This document shows positions 52,987 through 60,733 of a DNA stretch of 64,000 nt, one piece after another. Numbering within the stretch: position 1 is the stretch's first letter; the number at the start of each line of letters is the position of its first letter. Position numbers and translations under genes: made by a program. The stretch comes from CBDDKU01 sp965230375 (GTDB taxonomy: Bacteria; Bacteroidota; Bacteroidia; Flavobacteriales_D; Cryomorphaceae). The stretch lies in contig CBDDKU010000012.1 in NCBI GenBank assembly GCA_965230375.1, positions 186,001 through 250,000 on the forward strand. The letters run 5' to 3'. The notes beneath the pieces were generated by a model. The model had not been told where the DNA came from. It ran no database searches and worked only from the letters and a program-made list of their open reading frames with translations.

Positions 52987-53080
52987 GACTGTTAATCAGT
53001 CCCGATAGTTATCGGGATGGTTCGAGTCTCAAGAGGAGAGAAATAAGGTGGAAGCCGTTTTGTGTTCCCTTTTTTGTTTT
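52987..53080 (+). pseudogene. Decayed tandem copy of the tRNA-Asn 3' half and terminator
   Basis: GACTGTTAATCAG (52987-52999) repeats the anticodon stem-loop, and GGTTCGAG plus CAAGAGG repeat the T-arm region. Between them the expected sequence is replaced by a perfect palindrome, TCCCGATAGTTATCGGGA. A terminator-like copy follows at 53057-53080. The 5' half of a tRNA is absent and the arms do not pair, so it cannot be a functional tRNA. Confidence 0.75.
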
Positions 53081-53336
53081 GGAATACTGCGTTTACATTT
53101 TGAAGCCTGAAGCAGCCGAGCGTTTTTACATTGAGCAGACATCAAAATTGAAACTTTGAGAAAATTGCTTTGGCTACACAACTCAATGAACACACAACCT
53201 TGTTTGCTAAATCAAATTCGGACAAACTTCCAAAATGGCTACATTTGAACCTAGTTACAGATTGTAGAAGAAACTACTCCTTTTTTCATGTAATGATGGA
53301 TAGGGGCAATATTTTTAAGTTCCTCGAATAAATGAT
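53081..53336. other. Upstream region of the restriction-modification operon
   Basis: Together with the tRNA and its decayed copy this fills the 627-base gap between the PfkB gene and the endonuclease. No gene or controller-protein gene is seen. The only feature I can support is the promoter at 53217-53247. Confidence 0.5.
53217..53247 (+). promoter_or_regulatory. Promoter of the restriction-modification operon
   Basis: TTCG (53217-53220), 19 bases, then TACATTTG (53240-53247). The -7 box matches the Bacteroidota consensus and the -33 box has one mismatch. It is about 90 bases before the endonuclease start. Confidence 0.5.
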
Positions 53337-54056
53337 ATGGAGAACATCTCAATTGAAAAATACCTTCCCTTAATCGACCAAGCTGTTGCTCATTTTTGGG
53401 CTACGCGAAAGTCCCAATCTATCGGTCAAAAGAAAGCAGACCAAGGAAATAGAAGCTCTGTTACGGGAGGTAAGCAGCTCGATGGGTTTGTTTCCCTGAT
53501 GAGAGAAGTCTCCGTAGATATTGGAATTCCAGAGAACTGTATATTTACTAAAGGAAGTATTCTACCTGGTTTCTTTCGTCCGTCCAAAGATTGGGATTTT
53601 ATCATAATTAGCCCGAAGTCACAGCTTTTAGCAGCAGTTGAGCTTAAATCTCAGGTTGGTTCATTCGGCAACAATTTTAATAATAGAACTGAAGAAGCAA
53701 TTGGAAGCGCAGTTGATTTGTGGACCGCTTTTCGAGAAGGTGGTTTTTCTCAATCAAAAGCTCCTTGGCTCGGGTTCGCACTATTACTGGAAAAAACGGA
53801 AAAGTCCAATCGGCCAGTTAAAATAAAAGAACCGCATTTTAAAGCGCGTGGTGAGTTTCAAAACACAAGTTACCTAGAGAGATATGTCTTATTGTGTAAA
53901 AAATTAATGCAAGAAAGACATTATTCATTTGCGTCCCTCATAACTACATCAGAAAATGGAGGCTTTGAGCTTCCAGATGAAGCTGTGTCCATCCATGAAT
54001 TTTTGTATTCTTTTATTGGATATATAAAAGGTCAGAGAATGGCTTTCGAGAAATGA
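53337..54056 (+). CDS. Type II restriction endonuclease, PaeR7I/XhoI family
   Basis: A 239-residue protein very similar in pattern to PaeR7I and XhoI, which cut CTCGAG. Shared blocks are SVTGGKQLDGFV, LPGFFRPSKDWDFII, AAVELKSQVG and FGNNFNNRTEEAIG. The PD-(D/E)xK active site is read as D87 and E102-x-K104. Its stop overlaps the methyltransferase start by 4 bases (ATGA). CTCGAG sites occur in this window (for example 343-348), so methylation must protect the host. Recognition is inferred from family similarity. Confidence 0.92.
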   Translation: MENISIEKYLPLIDQAVAHFWATRKSQSIGQKKADQGNRSSVTGGKQLDGFVSLMREVSVDIGIPENCIFTKGSILPGFFRPSKDWDFIIISPKSQLLAAVELKSQVGSFGNNFNNRTEEAIGSAVDLWTAFREGGFSQSKAPWLGFALLLEKTEKSNRPVKIKEPHFKARGEFQNTSYLERYVLLCKKLMQERHYSFASLITTSENGGFELPDEAVSIHEFLYSFIGYIKGQRMAFEK

Positions 54057-55657
54057 AATACGGAATTAGATCAAACGGTAATGAGCATGGTGTTGTATTA
54101 ACAAAACCAGTTGTTGTCAAGTTTATGCTAGATCGAGTGGAGTATACCGCTAGCAAAAATTTAAACCAGATACGCGTTATTGATCCGGCCGCTGGTGATG
54201 GTGTCTTTCCTGTCGAGATAATAAAACGCCTTTATGCGTCTTCAAAAACCTTTGGCTTTTCATTCCAACAGGCATTAGAACATCTCCATTTTGTTGAGGT
54301 AGATGAAGCTATGTGCGACAGACTAAGGGAAAGATTAGAAGCCTTAATCAATGGTTACAGTGCTCAAATGCCGGGACAAATGATTGTGTGCGCGGACTTT
54401 TTGATGTCGTCATTTCAAAAGGCCGATTTAGTCATTGGCAACCCACCATATGTAAGACACGAAAATATTCCTTCACACGCTAAGACAGAATATAAGTCTG
54501 AATTTAGAACTTTCAGACATAGAAGTGACTTATACGTCGCATTTTATGAAAAGGGGTTGAGAATTCTAAATGAATCAGGAACTCTAACCTTTATTTGTTC
54601 AAACAGGTGGTTAAAAAATCAGTATGGGGCTGGGCTCAGACAACTTATCAATCAGGCGTTCTCACTAAGAGAAATAATTGATCTCGAAGAAACGTGTCCT
54701 TTTGAAGAGGATGTTATTGCCTACCCGGCAATTACTACTATTGATAATTCTTCAAAACCCTCTTTATCGTTGTACTTTGAAATAAACGAAATAGATTCTC
54801 TTTTTGAATTAGACAGGACTCTTCCAACACGGATAGATACCGGAAATTTTAAAAATTGGTTCAATTACAGACTGCCTAATTCCGAAGATGATAAATTTCT
54901 AGAGCTTATCGAAAACCAAGGTTTTAAGATTGGCATCGGGGTCGCAACCGGAGCGGATAAGGTGTTTATTAGAGATGATCTTCAAAACATAGTTGAACCT
55001 TCACGATTGCTCCCTATAGTACTAGCTAAGGATCTCAGAAATAATGATTTTAATTGGTCAGGGAACTACGTGGTAAATCCGTTCACAGAAAACGGGGAAC
55101 TCATAAATTTGCAAGATTTTCCTCTGCTCAAAAAGTACTTTAACTCTCACAAGGAATTATTGTTGCAAAGGCATGTGTCTAAAAAAAACCCTAAGTCTTG
55201 GTATAAGACCATTGATAAGATCAATCCCAAAATTGCGAAGAAGGAAAAGATATTGTTGCCCGATATTTCAGGTAATTCCAAGTTATTTGTTGATCGGGGG
55301 GACTTTTACCCGCATCACAACCTTTATTATATTTATGGCAGATCTTATGATGATTTAATCATTCTCGCTGCAATCTTGATGTCTGAATTTGTTAGAAAAC
55401 AGCTTTGCTTTTTGGGAAACAAAATGAATGGTGGCTATCCGAGGTGGCAAAGCCAGAATTTGAAAAAGCTTAGGCTTCCATTAATTGATGCCATTCCAAC
55501 ACTCATAAAGGCTGACATCATTGCTGCGTATCGTAAGGACTCGATCGACGGCATTAACTCAATAATCTCTGATAGTCTTTTTAAGAGAATGAACTTCAGC
55601 AAAGGTCAGGTAAGACTATTTGAGCCAGAATCAACCTATTTCAATCATTCAATATAA
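54053..55657 (+). CDS. N6-adenine DNA methyltransferase of the PaeR7I/XhoI-type system
   Basis: A 534-residue class I methyltransferase. Motif I is DPAAGDGVF (44-52) and the catalytic motif IV is NPPY (130-133). The C-terminal half is the target-recognition region with GGYPRWQSQNLKKLRLP near the end. It is expected to methylate the adenine of CTCGAG. It is coupled to the endonuclease by a 4-base overlap, with the endonuclease encoded first. Base composition is AT-rich compared with neighbouring genes. Confidence 0.93.
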   Translation: MKYGIRSNGNEHGVVLTKPVVVKFMLDRVEYTASKNLNQIRVIDPAAGDGVFPVEIIKRLYASSKTFGFSFQQALEHLHFVEVDEAMCDRLRERLEALINGYSAQMPGQMIVCADFLMSSFQKADLVIGNPPYVRHENIPSHAKTEYKSEFRTFRHRSDLYVAFYEKGLRILNESGTLTFICSNRWLKNQYGAGLRQLINQAFSLREIIDLEETCPFEEDVIAYPAITTIDNSSKPSLSLYFEINEIDSLFELDRTLPTRIDTGNFKNWFNYRLPNSEDDKFLELIENQGFKIGIGVATGADKVFIRDDLQNIVEPSRLLPIVLAKDLRNNDFNWSGNYVVNPFTENGELINLQDFPLLKKYFNSHKELLLQRHVSKKNPKSWYKTIDKINPKIAKKEKILLPDISGNSKLFVDRGDFYPHHNLYYIYGRSYDDLIILAAILMSEFVRKQLCFLGNKMNGGYPRWQSQNLKKLRLPLIDAIPTLIKADIIAAYRKDSIDGINSIISDSLFKRMNFSKGQVRLFEPESTYFNHSI

Positions 55658-55683
55658 TCATAGGCACCAATTACAAGAAGTAA

Positions 55684-55719
55684 TAAAGGAATGCGTTTAG
55701 TGTTCCCTTTTTTGTTTTA
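55684..55719 (+). terminator. Terminator-like repeat copy after the methyltransferase
   Basis: AAAGGAAT and TGTTCCCTTT form an imperfect stem followed by TTT. Positions 55693-55719 match the tRNA-Asn terminator exactly over 27 bases. It probably terminates the restriction-modification transcript. Confidence 0.7.
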
Positions 55720-55731
55720 TGCCGGCAACAC

Positions 55732-55764
55732 TTCGTTATTCATCCTGCATTTAATCTATATTTG
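55732..55764 (+). promoter_or_regulatory. Candidate promoter of the universal stress protein gene
   Basis: TTCG (55732-55735), 21 bases, TATATTTG (55757-55764), 29 bases before the ATG. The -7 box fits TAnnTTTG. Confidence 0.5.
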
Positions 55765-55793
55765 TCTCGAAACGATTTACAAAACTTCTTGCA

Positions 55794-56636
55794 ATGGATT
55801 CTAAACTAATCCTCGTACCGACAGATTTTACCAAAGTAGGGCAAATAGCTTTAAATCACGCCATTAAAGTGGCTAAGGAAATTGATGCCCGCGTAAACCT
55901 ACTTCACATCGTTCCGAAGTCTGAGCTTCTGGAAGAGGCTAAGATTAAGCTCAAACTGGCTAAAGAAATGGCCATGGACGACTACGGTTTCGAAATTGAT
56001 GTAACGGCCCGTGTTGGTACTATTTTTGAAGATATTGGTGATTTTGCAGAAGAAATGGACGCCGTGCTTGTGATCATGGGAACCCATGGTTTGAGAGGGT
56101 TGCAGTTTATCACGGGAGGGCGTGCTTTGCGAATCGTGACAAGTACTACTGTTCCTTTTATCATCGTTCAGGAAAAAGAAATCGGTGAAAACGGTTACGA
56201 TGATATTGTGGTTCCGCTCGACCTACACAAGGAAACAAAGCAAAAGCTATCTCTGGTTGCCGATATGGCAAAATACTTTGACTCTAGAGTACACTTAATC
56301 GTACCTGGAGAAACGGATGAGTTCTTGCACAATCAGGTTATGAGAAACCTGAAGTACGCCGAATCTTTCTTTGATGAAGAAAACATCAAGCACACATCAA
56401 AGATCAGCGAAGAAAAGAGTGATGATTTTGATGAAGCCATTACAAAATACGCCGCTGAAATAGATGCTGATTTGATTTCTATCATGAACTTGAAGGAATC
56501 CAGCTTAGCAAACTTGATAGGCGGGAACTACGTTCAGAACATTATCACAAACAAAGCGCATATTCCCGCGATGCTTTTGAACCCGAAACGCACAGGGTCA
56601 GTAAGTATCTTTGGTGCTTATACAGGTATAGGATAA
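55794..56636 (+). CDS. Tandem universal stress protein (UspA)
   Basis: A 280-residue protein with two Usp domains. The first (ILVPTDFTKVGQIALNHAI ... MGTHGLRGLQFITGG) keeps the ATP-binding GxxG(x)9G-like loop. The second (DIVVPLDLHKETKQKL ... SLANLIGGNYVQNIITN) is less conserved. Such proteins act in the cytoplasm in starvation and oxidative responses. It is a single gene after the restriction-modification islet, convergent with the SpoIIE operon. Confidence 0.92.
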   Translation: MDSKLILVPTDFTKVGQIALNHAIKVAKEIDARVNLLHIVPKSELLEEAKIKLKLAKEMAMDDYGFEIDVTARVGTIFEDIGDFAEEMDAVLVIMGTHGLRGLQFITGGRALRIVTSTTVPFIIVQEKEIGENGYDDIVVPLDLHKETKQKLSLVADMAKYFDSRVHLIVPGETDEFLHNQVMRNLKYAESFFDEENIKHTSKISEEKSDDFDEAITKYAAEIDADLISIMNLKESSLANLIGGNYVQNIITNKAHIPAMLLNPKRTGSVSIFGAYTGIG

Positions 56637-56642
56637 TAGACT

Positions 56643-58472
56643 TTAGGCGTGTCGCACGCCTATGATGAGCATATCGTCTATTTGCTCTTGAACTTGTGCA
56701 CCACCTAGGCGCCACAAATCCATTCTTGAAGCCAGCTCCGTGACTTGGTCATCAACACCTTCTTCGGAAACTTTAATGAGCATTTCTCGGAACGGCTTGT
56801 AAAGGAATTTTTTCCCCTTTTCACCTCCAAACTGATCTACATATCCGTCGGAGAAAATGTACATCATATCTCCTTTTTCAAGGTCTATGGTTTGAGTAGA
56901 GAATCCTGTCTTCATTTGGTCTGGAGAACCAATTGATATCTTGTCTCCCTTGTAGATAGAAAGGTCTCCCTTTCTGACGATATAAAGCGGGTTAAAGGCA
57001 CCCGAAAAGGATACTTTAGAATCATCTCTATCGTATACACACAACGCCACATCCATACCGTCTTTAATGGTGTCAGTACTGCCAGAAGATGATCGACTAA
57101 AGGCATTGGCGGCATGAAAGTGGAGTGAGTTCAGCACCTTACCGGGATCAAGATCCTGATTTTCAGCAATGGCTCGATTCAGCGCATTGTGACCTACAAG
57201 GCTCATAAACGCCCCTGGAACTCCGTGACCCGTGCAGTCTACGGCAGCAAAAACTACTTTATTTCCTATTTCTTGAACGAAGTAGAAATCTCCGGAAACA
57301 ATGTCTTTCGGTTTGAAGAATATAAAGCTCTCTGGCAAGGCCTGTTTTACCACACTTTCAACCGGTAGAATGTTGTCCTGGAGTCTCTTCGCATAGTGGA
57401 TGCTGGCGGTAATATTTTCTAAAAGCTCCTTGTGTTCTTTGTTTTGACGCTCTACCTTATTCTTCTCTTTTTCGAGTTCTCTGGTTCGCTCTTCTACCTT
57501 TCGTTCGAGTTCTTGCTCGTTTCGCTTTAGTTCTTCTTCGTTCTTCTTTAGACCATCTCTCATGACCAGCAAGGCATTTCCTAGCACATCATCATTCGAA
57601 AGCGGCTCATAGTGCGTTTCGAAGTTTCCCTTTCCTACCTGATTGGCAAACTCCGTGGTTCGTTTGAGGCCATCAACTAGATTAGACATCGCCACAGACA
57701 TTTGCCCAATTTCGTCCTGGGTATGAACCATGGTATCTGATGGAATCTTACCTTTTCCAAGTTCTATAAGCACATGTCTCAGCTTAAAGACTGGAGATGT
57801 AATACTCTTTACTGTGAATGTGGCGATGATGATTCCAAAAATCAACAAAGTGACACCCATGTTTTTTAGATACCGCTCCAGTGTATTAAATGACGAAATC
57901 ATCGTAACACTGTCGCGCGTGGTATTGGCTTGTTGCTCTAGAATAAGTGCATCCAGAGCGTTTAAGACAGTATTTGCTTGCTGATAGATGTAGCCGTCGT
58001 CTTCAGCGTACTCTATCATGCTAAACCTGACCATAGGGTTGTCATAGCTCTGCATATCTCGGAGCTGAGATTGAACCTCAGAGTACATCGCAAGCAACTT
58101 GTCGAGCTCACCGTAAATTTTTTCCTTTTGCAGAATCTCAGACTCTTCCCAATTGACACTTAGTGAATCAATGCTGTACTTGATGGCAGGCATCTCATCA
58201 TTGATCAATTTTACCAAAGTCATTTTTTCCTTGGTGTCTTCTCTAGACGGTACAAACGCCCAATTATTTATCAAGGTTCGCGACCGGAGTACACTGCTCT
58301 TTAATTGATCCAAATAGGCTACACTTGGGTTGTAAACCTTATTGATCTTATCGTTGATTGTTCTACCCGTTTTGAGGGTGTCGTAAGTAAGCGTAAAAAT
58401 TACCAACGTAGCCAACAAGACCAGGGCAAAACCCGATCCTATCTTCCGGCCTATGGTTAATCTAAAACGCAT
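56643..58472 (-). CDS. Membrane sensor with HAMP, coiled coil and SpoIIE-type PP2C phosphatase
   Basis: A 609-residue signalling protein. TM1 is about 13-30, a periplasmic four-helix-bundle sensor covers 31-205, TM2 is 206-221, HAMP is 222-275, and a strongly charged coiled coil covers 308-352. The SpoIIE phosphatase follows from about 385, with metal-binding KPKDIVSGDFYF (387-398) and AAVDCTGHGVPGAFMS (409-424). It would dephosphorylate a serine/threonine-phosphorylated partner, typically an anti-sigma antagonist; none is encoded nearby. It is the third gene after YfiR-like and TPR genes. Confidence 0.92.
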   Translation of the reverse strand: MRFRLTIGRKIGSGFALVLLATLVIFTLTYDTLKTGRTINDKINKVYNPSVAYLDQLKSSVLRSRTLINNWAFVPSREDTKEKMTLVKLINDEMPAIKYSIDSLSVNWEESEILQKEKIYGELDKLLAMYSEVQSQLRDMQSYDNPMVRFSMIEYAEDDGYIYQQANTVLNALDALILEQQANTTRDSVTMISSFNTLERYLKNMGVTLLIFGIIIATFTVKSITSPVFKLRHVLIELGKGKIPSDTMVHTQDEIGQMSVAMSNLVDGLKRTTEFANQVGKGNFETHYEPLSNDDVLGNALLVMRDGLKKNEEELKRNEQELERKVEERTRELEKEKNKVERQNKEHKELLENITASIHYAKRLQDNILPVESVVKQALPESFIFFKPKDIVSGDFYFVQEIGNKVVFAAVDCTGHGVPGAFMSLVGHNALNRAIAENQDLDPGKVLNSLHFHAANAFSRSSSGSTDTIKDGMDVALCVYDRDDSKVSFSGAFNPLYIVRKGDLSIYKGDKISIGSPDQMKTGFSTQTIDLEKGDMMYIFSDGYVDQFGGEKGKKFLYKPFREMLIKVSEEGVDDQVTELASRMDLWRLGGAQVQEQIDDMLIIGVRHA

Positions 58473-58501
58473 TTAAAATCTGCTTATCAGGTGTACACAC
58501 C

Positions 58502-59413
58502 TTACTCTTTGACTTGCTGTTCGCGAAGCTCCTTTTCTCTGTCTCCAAAGAATTTACTTTGCTCTTCCTTGTTCAGGTTGAAATAGATTATTCTCAATCC
58601 TTTTACAACTTCAATTTTGGTTGAATCAATCTCATAAGCACGAAGCATAAATGGAAGAGCAAGTTCAATGCTTCTCGTTCCCTCGTGCATGATCTCGTAC
58701 ATGTCGATTATTCCTTCAGTTTCTGGAAGCTTTTCGAGGGTATATGCACCGTGATTGTAGTGAGAAACTCCCATTGAGTAATTAGCACTAAAGTTTTCCG
58801 GATCTATTTCCAGAACAACTTTCAAGTACTCGTTTGATTTATCCCAGTGGTCCTTGTATTCCACTCTATCACGTTCATATATTTTTCGATGACCAGTGTA
58901 CATCGCTAAATTAAACTTCACATCACGCTCTTTCATTGAAACATCTGGTGATGTAAAAACAACCGTTTCCTTAAAAGTCAAATAGTACTCATTAGCATCA
59001 TCAATCGTATTGGGGTCCTCTTTGGCAATTATATCTGAAAGATTGTTCCAATAGGTCCTCGCCAAATATTGAAGCGCTTTCGTGTTTTGTTCGGCATATT
59101 CACCCCCTTCATCATAAACCACCGATTTTTTAAATGACTTTAGCGCCTCTTCTCTGGCAGTGCTATTCAAATTGTCTTCACCACCATCTAGCTTGATGTA
59201 GATATTCTTGTAGATAAAGCCACGCATATGCCAAGCCTTGCTGTCAGTACTTCCATTCTTGGTATTCACGTATTGATTGATGAGTGTCGCGGCTGCAGAA
59301 AGGCTGTCTTTCTTGTACATCAAGTAAGCTTGCTCAACAAGTTCTGATCCCTGACCTACTAATACCGATGGCATAGCGATCATAAAAATCCATATGTAAA
59401 TCAGTTTTTTCAT
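58502..59413 (-). CDS. Exported TPR-like protein in the YfiR-SpoIIE operon
   Basis: A 303-residue protein with a signal peptide (IYIWIFMIAMPSVLVGQ). The rest is alpha-helical, with tetratricopeptide-like spacing (EQAYLMYKKDSLSAAATLI, SNEYLKVVLEIDPENFSANYSMGVSHYNHGAY and similar). It lies 4 bases downstream of the YfiR-like gene and 29 bases upstream of the SpoIIE gene. It probably acts as a periplasmic adaptor, by position. Confidence 0.85.
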   Translation of the reverse strand: MKKLIYIWIFMIAMPSVLVGQGSELVEQAYLMYKKDSLSAAATLINQYVNTKNGSTDSKAWHMRGFIYKNIYIKLDGGEDNLNSTAREEALKSFKKSVVYDEGGEYAEQNTKALQYLARTYWNNLSDIIAKEDPNTIDDANEYYLTFKETVVFTSPDVSMKERDVKFNLAMYTGHRKIYERDRVEYKDHWDKSNEYLKVVLEIDPENFSANYSMGVSHYNHGAYTLEKLPETEGIIDMYEIMHEGTRSIELALPFMLRAYEIDSTKIEVVKGLRIIYFNLNKEEQSKFFGDREKELREQQVKE

Positions 59414-59417
59414 GAGG

Positions 59418-59948
59418 CTATTTTATCCGAATGGCTAGACTTTTTAACGTGGAGCTAATAAACAGATGCCTACTAGTCGCGTTATTCTCACTGAGTTCAA
59501 AATCAAAATCAGGTCCATCTACCACAAAGTTGATAGCTGCACCATTATCTAATGCTCCATTCTGATCCGCTACAATCAGAGTGGGCGTTCCTTCCAGTGA
59601 ATTGGCTATATCTGGAAGAATGTCAATGCAGTCTTTGCCAACGTACAATACGTGGCATTGACTGATTTTGGTTGTTTTAGAAAGTTTCCTTATTTCGATC
59701 TGCTGGCTCCCTACTTGCTTTGAACTATAGCCTTTCACTAGCTCTTCATGAACACTTGAGCTTCCCATTATGGAAATGACAAAGTTTCCTGACTTATACT
59801 CTGACGGCCAGTCTACTTGCTTCGAAAAATTGTAAATAAACGTCGCCTTGATTATGGCAGCAGTATCCTTCGCCCGCATAGTTGGGAGCTGTTGAGCAAA
59901 GGAATTCATCGCTACAAAAGCGAATATTACAAGTAGAATTTTCTTCAT
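59418..59948 (-). CDS. YfiR-family periplasmic protein
   Basis: A 176-residue protein with a signal peptide (MKKILLVIFAFVAMNSFAQ). The family pattern is AIIKATFIYNFSKQVDWPSEY near the start, SVHEELV, CHVLYVGKD, GAAINFVVDG and a C-terminal SSTLKSLAIRIK. In Pseudomonas, YfiR restrains the membrane diguanylate cyclase YfiN. Here the downstream membrane partner is a SpoIIE phosphatase instead. It is the first gene of the operon. Confidence 0.9.
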   Translation of the reverse strand: MKKILLVIFAFVAMNSFAQQLPTMRAKDTAAIIKATFIYNFSKQVDWPSEYKSGNFVISIMGSSSVHEELVKGYSSKQVGSQQIEIRKLSKTTKISQCHVLYVGKDCIDILPDIANSLEGTPTLIVADQNGALDNGAAINFVVDGPDFDFELSENNATSRHLFISSTLKSLAIRIK

Positions 59949-60094
59949 AGTACACCATTCGGTGTGTGGCTAATGTATCAGATTAGCACACAAACATTCT
60001 TACCCAATCCAATTCTTATCAACCATTGAATTTGAATAAGGATGTATTTGACCCTACGAAAGAGAATTGAAAATGTTTCAGTGGATTGAAAAAC

Positions 60095-60592
60095 TTATCC
60101 GTTTTGTGTCAAGTTTTCGAGATCTCTGTCAAACAAGTAGAGTCCACCTTTGTCATTTCCAATCAAACTTAATCGATCGAGAATCGTTCGCGCTAGAGCT
60201 TCTTCTTCTATTTGCTCAGATACATACCACTGCATGAAGTTATGTGTGGTGTAGTCCTTTTCCTGTAAGCACAAGTCTACAACCCCATGAATCTGATTGG
60301 TTACTTCAAGCTCATGTTCGAACAATTGTTCAAAAACCGCTTTCAGGGAAGAAAATTTCTTTGGTGGTTTTTCAAGCAGTGGAATCTCAGCGTGACCTCC
60401 ACGTTCATTGACATACTTAATCAGTTTGAGCATGTGGTCTCTTTCTTCATCACTGTGCCGGTAAAGAAATGTCGCTACTCCATTCAGCCCTTCATTTTCG
60501 GCCCACGAAGCCATTGCCAGATAAAACTGCGATGATGAGGCTTCTACTTCTATTTGTGCGTTTAGTGACGCTTCAACTGTTTTTGATAGCAT
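60095..60592 (-). CDS. ftnA: Ferritin
   Basis: From the ATG at 60592 the protein has 165 residues. It shows the four-helix iron-storage pattern: the ferroxidase glutamates and histidine are in EVEASSSQFYLAMASW and ATFLYRHSDEERDHMLK, with EQIEEEALARTILDRL on helix D. It oxidises and stores iron as a 24-mer. An extension to 60622 is not family-like. Confidence 0.95.
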   Translation of the reverse strand: MLSKTVEASLNAQIEVEASSSQFYLAMASWAENEGLNGVATFLYRHSDEERDHMLKLIKYVNERGGHAEIPLLEKPPKKFSSLKAVFEQLFEHELEVTNQIHGVVDLCLQEKDYTTHNFMQWYVSEQIEEEALARTILDRLSLIGNDKGGLYLFDRDLENLTQNG

Positions 60593-60733
60593 AGTTCTTT
60601 CGGTTTTACTCAAAAATAACAAGGAATAACCGCTTTCCCTGATAAGAAGGCTATTTTAAATTGGTTCTAATCTGTGGAAAGAAAGCTGATACCGCCAATA
60701 CTGATGGCAATTCTTTATCTATCTTGACCCTTA

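Larger units (their letters stand above)
52939..55719. mobile_element. Candidate restriction-modification islet bounded by tRNA-Asn terminator repeats
   Basis: Exact 27-bp direct repeats (52939-52965 and 55693-55719) bound a ~2.8-kb segment with a XhoI-type endonuclease and its methyltransferase. The segment is visibly richer in A+T than its flanks. A tRNA-3'-end location is a classic integration site. No integrase or transposase gene is present, so a past mobilisation in trans or by recombination between terminators is inferred. Confidence 0.5.

Noticed and set aside
52987..53040. Second tRNA-Asn
   Set aside because: It has an anticodon stem-loop but no 5' half, no acceptor pairing and a palindrome in place of the variable region.
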